A stretch of 8,625 bases of DNA from JAFGJQ01 sp052034525 (GTDB lineage: Bacteria; Planctomycetota; Phycisphaerae; UBA1845): positions 1-8,625 of the forward strand of contig JBPOIK010000014.1 of NCBI GenBank assembly GCA_052034525.1, given 5' to 3'. Under the pieces are notes generated by a model, which saw only the letters and a list, made by a program, of their open reading frames with translations, did no database searches and was not told the origin of the DNA. Made by a program: the position numbers and the translations under genes. Position 1 is the first letter of the stretch. Each line of letters begins with the position of its first letter. Shown here piece by piece: positions 6,720 to 8,625 of this stretch.

Positions 6720-7160
6720 TCACTCTTGCGCGTCTTGCCGCTGCCGCGGCAGATCAATCCACAGGTATCCCTTCCGATAGACGGCTTTCACGTCCGCTAC
6801 CCGCACATCCGGCGTCAAGCGCACCTTGCGATGGAAGTGGCCGGAGTTGATCTCCATGAGATGCACGCTGACACGCCCCTGGCCGTCCGGCGTGCTCGGC
6901 TTGGGCCGGACGCCCCGGACATGGAGCGTCCGCCTCTCCACGTATACGTCAATCTGCTCCCGCTCCATGCCCGCCAGATCCACGCAGACGACGTAGCGAT
7001 CGTTCAGTTCGTAGACGTTGATTGCGGGTACCCACTGGTCGGGCGCCGAGGAGCGGAACTGATTTCCGCCCATCATCTCGTCGATCATGGAGCTGAACTG
7101 GTCGGCCATTTTCTTGAAGGCTTCGTCCACGAGCCGATTCCCCGCATTCCCCGGGCCCAA
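6720..7160 (-). CDS. hsp20: small heat shock protein (Hsp20/alpha-crystallin family)
   Basis: An ATP-independent holding chaperone that binds unfolding proteins in the cytoplasm. The alpha-crystallin domain spans about residues 42-138. It begins WVPAINVYELNDRYVV, has the segment MEINSGHFHRKVRL at 102-115, and ends with the GxLxIxLP-type motif GYLWIDLP at 131-138. The C-terminal extension is short (QRQDAQE) and lacks the usual IxI oligomerisation motif. The start is uncertain. The longest frame opens with TTG at 7160 (146 aa) without a visible ribosome binding site; an ATG at 7109 would give 129 aa and keep the whole domain. It is first of three genes (then lon, 24 bases away, and rlmN). Its upstream region is rich in hairpins that could control expression, but I see no complete CIRCE or sigma32 site. 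Confidence 0.92.
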   Translation of the reverse strand: MGPGNAGNRLVDEAFKKMADQFSSMIDEMMGGNQFRSSAPDQWVPAINVYELNDRYVVCVDLAGMEREQIDVYVERRTLHVRGVRPKPSTPDGQGRVSVHLMEINSGHFHRKVRLTPDVRVADVKAVYRKGYLWIDLPRQRQDAQE

Positions 7161-7190
7161 CGGGAGTCGGGAGTCTCTGTTGCGCCTTGT

Positions 7191-7215
7191 CGGAGTCTTC
7201 GCCGGCCGAACTCCG
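7191..7215. repeat. bulged hairpin in the heat shock gene leader
   Basis: CGGAG (7191-7195) pairs with CTCCG (7211-7215), and TTCG (7198-7201) pairs with CGAA (7207-7210). This leaves a two-base bulge and a five-base loop. It lies about 30-55 bases upstream of the TTG start on the minus strand, so it would be in the 5' leader if transcription begins upstream. Confidence 0.4.
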
Positions 7216-7237
7216 GATTCGCATGGCCGGCCGCGCG

Positions 7238-7258
7238 GGCGAAGCGCCCGTCTTCGCC
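7238..7258. repeat. second hairpin upstream of the heat shock gene
   Basis: GGCGAAG (7238-7244) and CTTCGCC (7252-7258) form a perfect 7-base stem with a 7-base loop, about 80-100 bases before the small heat shock start. Confidence 0.4.
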
Positions 7259-7527
7259 GCCTCTGGCTCCCTTCGGCGCACCCACGGATTCTGCCTATAG
7301 GGAGTACCGCGGTTCACCCCACGACGCAAGGCCTCCGGTGCCGCGGCCGGTTCCGCCCGGTTCGCCACGTCCGATCCGTTCGGCGGCGGCCGCACACCCG
7401 GGAGTGCTCGGCCGTCCGCACGGGGACAATCTGGCCGGTGCACACGACCGAGCGTTTACAGCTTCCGCGTCAGGTACCGCTCCCGGCCACCGTCATACCA
7501 TTCTGAGGCGATTCGCGATCTGGGCCT

Positions 7528-7546
7528 CCTGCCCACGTGGGGCAGG
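7528..7546 (-). terminator. weak terminator-like hairpin after the 7576-8073 gene
   Basis: CCTGCCC (7528-7534) and GGGCAGG (7540-7546) form a 7-base stem with loop ACGTG, 30 bases after the stop codon of the zinc-ribbon gene. There is no T-run behind it on the minus strand, so termination is only suggested by position. It contains the perfect palindrome CCCACGTGGG. Confidence 0.3.
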
Positions 7547-7575
7547 GGATGCCATTGTGGCAAATCACGCACTCC

Positions 7576-8073
7576 TCAAGATGGCTGCTTTTCACCCGCC
7601 CGCGCCTCGCCGGTTCTGTCCACCCGGCGACATTCAGGCCTCCGGAGCTCATCAGGCATAACTCCCAGCTCTCGGAAGGTCTTGTCGAAACCGAATGCGC
7701 ACCCACACTCGGGGCACTGCGGCAGAGGAAGGCCCGTCATGGGATATCCGCAGTGTCTACATGTCAATTCTGCGACCCGAGTGTCTCTATCGCTCCGAAG
7801 TCGCCTGCGCTCAGAGAGGGCTGCAAGAATCGCCAGCACCCCGATCGGCAGGGCCAACACACCACCGATCAGCATCAGTATCCATGCCCACGTCGGGCGG
7901 CTCGACCACGCCGCAGCCTGTGCGGCCAACAGCACAAGCACTGCGGCTACTGTGACTGGCAGGGGAGCGCCTTTGCCAACCCGCGCAACGCCACTGCCCG
8001 TGAGGGCGATCGAACCCAGACACCACCCGATGACGACCCCATTCAAGATAAGCGATCGCGCCCTGCCTTGCAT
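7576..8073 (-). CDS. membrane protein with zinc-ribbon tail (planctomycete-type)
   Basis: A 165-aa protein of unknown function. Three hydrophobic segments (about residues 8-27, 38-56 and 60-86) are followed by a basic stretch (ERRRLRSDRD) that should stay cytoplasmic, and then a zinc ribbon with C105, C108, C120 and C123 (CRHCGYPMTGL, then CPECG). The CX2C-X11-CX2C spacing and the CGYxxxGL and CPECG words match the ribbon of the 240-773 protein, but here about 40 more residues follow it. The ATG at 8073 has GGAG ten bases upstream, a little far. A minus-strand promoter may lie at 8103-8130 (GTGAAA, 16 bases, TATAGC), weakly supported. It stands alone, not tightly linked to the heat shock genes. 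Confidence 0.75.
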   Translation of the reverse strand: MQGRARSLILNGVVIGWCLGSIALTGSGVARVGKGAPLPVTVAAVLVLLAAQAAAWSSRPTWAWILMLIGGVLALPIGVLAILAALSERRRLRSDRDTRVAELTCRHCGYPMTGLPLPQCPECGCAFGFDKTFRELGVMPDELRRPECRRVDRTGEARAGEKQPS

Positions 8074-8132
8074 TGCGGCTGCGCTCCAAGACCTGAGTTG
8101 CTATAGCGGTCCAATGTACTGTTTCACAGCAA

Positions 8133-8160
8133 GTGAGACAATCGGGCGTTCTGGTATAGT
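8133..8160 (+). promoter_or_regulatory. candidate promoter for the transposase remnant
   Basis: GTGAGA (8133-8138, four of six matches) is followed after 16 bases by TATAGT (8155-8160), preceded by TG one base upstream (an extended -10). Transcription would start near 8167, just before the inverted repeat at 8180-8217, and give a leader of about 112 bases. Confidence 0.4.
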
Positions 8161-8179
8161 GACGGTTCATCGGCGGCCC

Positions 8180-8217
8180 CTGAGGGGGAAACCATCGCCC
8201 CACGGTTCCCCCCTCAG
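8180..8217. repeat. 14-base inverted repeat in the transposase leader
   Basis: CTGAGGGGGAAACC (8180-8193) and GGTTCCCCCCTCAG (8204-8217) are complementary at 13 of 14 positions, and the odd pair is a G-U wobble on the minus-strand RNA. The 10-base loop holds CGCCCCAC (8196-8203), which is perfectly complementary to GTGGGGCG at 8250-8257. Possible roles are a block on read-through transcription into a transposase, a translational control element, or a small palindromic element end. Confidence 0.65.
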
Positions 8218-8266
8218 ACCCTCCGCTCCTTCCCCATCCAGCGGTGGGCGTGGGGCGTTGTCGCGC

Positions 8267-8272
8267 GGAGGA
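8267..8272 (+). promoter_or_regulatory. strong ribosome binding site of the transposase remnant
   Basis: GGAGGA lies six bases before the ATG at 8279. It is the clearest Shine-Dalgarno in the window and fixes the start of the remnant. Confidence 0.7.
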
Positions 8273-8384
8273 AGCGTCATGAGCGGCAAGAAGCCTCGTC
8301 GGAAGTGGACCGCGACCCAGACGCTCCGGAGCGTCCTGGAGACGCTGCGGTCGGAGGGCAAAGTCGCTCAACATCGGGTACCCC

Positions 8385-8402
8385 GGCCAGCTTCAGCCGG
8401 CC
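8385..8402. repeat. palindromic repeat 1 (CCGGCTTCWGCCGG type, degenerate)
   Basis: GGCC-A-GCT, loop TC, AGC-C-GGCC. The arms match except for one A/C pair, which becomes G-U on the minus-strand RNA. It shares the CTTCAGCCGG core with the other two copies and sits right where the transposase similarity ends. Confidence 0.6.
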
Positions 8403-8410
8403 AGTCAGTG

Positions 8411-8430
8411 CCCCCGGCTTCTGCCGGGGG
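8411..8430. repeat. palindromic repeat 2, 8-base perfect stem
   Basis: CCCCCGGC (8411-8418), loop TTCT, GCCGGGGG (8423-8430). It has the same CCGGC-TTCW-GCCGG core as repeat 3, and AAAA follows it. Confidence 0.75.
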
Positions 8431-8472
8431 AAAACGCCAGCTCCCCTCATTCCCTCTCTATAATTCTCTCGC

Positions 8473-8490
8473 AGCCGGCTTCAGCCGGCT
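8473..8490. repeat. palindromic repeat 3, 7-base perfect stem
   Basis: AGCCGGC (8473-8479), loop TTCA, GCCGGCT (8484-8490). With repeats 1 and 2 it makes a cluster within about 106 bases. Such short GC-rich hairpins resemble REP-type elements, which in other bacteria are scattered between genes and linked to RAYT transposases. No RAYT gene is in the window. Confidence 0.75.
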
Positions 8491-8625
8491 TCCTCTTGAT
8501 CCACGTAGTTCACCCGAGGATTCGGACCTGCCCCCGTTCCTCCACGTGCGCGACGTCATCGCCCGATCTGTTCCCGTTCCCGCGTCCTGATCCCCCTCAC
8601 TCGCTCCCCGTCCACTCACACCGAC
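8491..8625. other. right-edge sequence with no recognised gene
   Basis: Pyrimidine-rich on the plus strand. After the remnant's stop at 8590 I see no start codon, ribosome binding site or structure that supports a gene. Any following gene lies outside the window. Confidence 0.4.

Larger units (their letters stand above)
7161..7575. other. non-coding region upstream of the small heat shock gene
   Basis: About 415 bases between the start of the small heat shock gene and the stop of the 7576-8073 gene. Open frames crossing it have no family features and no ribosome binding site. It holds a tandem CGGGAGT repeat (7161-7174), two hairpins near the heat shock start, the palindrome GGCCGGCC at 7225-7232 and a hairpin at 7528-7546. 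A TATAGG hexamer on the minus strand near 7298 has no convincing -35. Confidence 0.6.
8279..8590 (+). pseudogene. truncated IS3-type OrfA transposase remnant
   Basis: The first ~30 residues, MSGKKPRRKWTATQTLRSVL continuing ETLRSEGKVA, resemble the N-terminus of IS3-family OrfA proteins (HTH_Tnp_1 type, typically K-x-K/R-W-T-x-E-x-K-L-R-I-V-L-E), which bind the element ends through a helix-turn-helix. The likeness stops at about residue 32. The second half of the helix-turn-helix (usually ELCRREGI and beyond), the rest of OrfA and any OrfB are absent. From base 8375 or so the frame runs through three palindromic repeats into low-information sequence and stops at 8590 (103 codons in all). With an intact ribosome binding site it might still be translated, but it cannot be an active transposase. 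No terminal inverted repeat or target duplication can be assigned here. The family call is by recognition only. Confidence 0.65.

Noticed and set aside
7400..7415. GAGTGCTC, resembling half of a CIRCE (HrcA) operator
   Set aside because: The other half (TTAGCACTC) is not present at the required spacing.
6165..7661. Plus-strand open frame (498 codons) across lon, the heat shock gene and the gap
   Set aside because: It is a shadow of two recognised genes and low-information sequence; no ribosome binding site or family features.
7470..7706. Minus-strand frame with CVICHNGIPC, suggesting a small zinc protein
   Set aside because: It overlaps the end of the supported zinc-ribbon gene in another frame, has no ribosome binding site, and lacks a proper second cysteine pair.
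7682..8278. Upstream extension of the transposase-remnant frame
   Set aside because: It is antisense to the zinc-ribbon gene; the strong ribosome binding site at 8267-8272 fixes the start at 8279.
8459..8464. Perfect TATAAT on the plus strand
   Set aside because: No -35-like hexamer at 15-19 bases upstream, and no gene start in the following 160 bases.

Overview
The window looks like a high-GC bacterial chromosome segment, most likely from a planctomycete (Planctomycetota, possibly Phycisphaerae). The main reason is two small membrane proteins that each end in the zinc-ribbon signature CX2CGYx(L/M)xGLx4CPECG. I associate this signature with large planctomycete families of hypothetical proteins. 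The assignment is inferred from recognition, not from a search.

Layout. Positions 1-1420 (minus strand) hold a small membrane-protein locus. A 142-aa multi-pass protein (843-1271) is followed by a 177-aa membrane protein with a C-terminal zinc ribbon (240-773). After that, a near-copy of the first gene's promoter, leader and first 20 codons (1-197 versus 1210-1419) runs off the left edge of the window. Positions 1501-2988 (plus strand) hold a putative promoter and a SpoIID/LytB-domain protein. Converging on it from the right is a tight minus-strand set read in the order small heat shock protein (6720-7160), Lon protease (4134-6695), RlmN rRNA methyltransferase (3045-4106). Gaps of 24 and 27 bases separate these three, so they look like one operon combining a holding chaperone, a protease and ribosome modification. 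Positions 7161-7575 are non-coding and rich in hairpins. Positions 7576-8073 (minus) hold a second zinc-ribbon membrane protein. From about 8130 to the right edge lies what looks like mobile-element debris: a promoter-like site, a long inverted repeat, a good ribosome binding site, the first ~30 codons of an IS3-type OrfA transposase, then three palindromic CCGGCTTCWGCCGG hairpins where the rest of the transposase should be.

The housekeeping genes (lon, rlmN, the small heat shock gene and the SpoIID/LytB gene) are confidently recognised. The parts worth a second look are the duplicated promoter-leader-start module, the possible loop-pairing RNA structure ahead of the transposase remnant, and the hairpin repeat cluster. 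I see no tRNA, rRNA or CRISPR array, and no complete undescribed defence or biosynthetic system.
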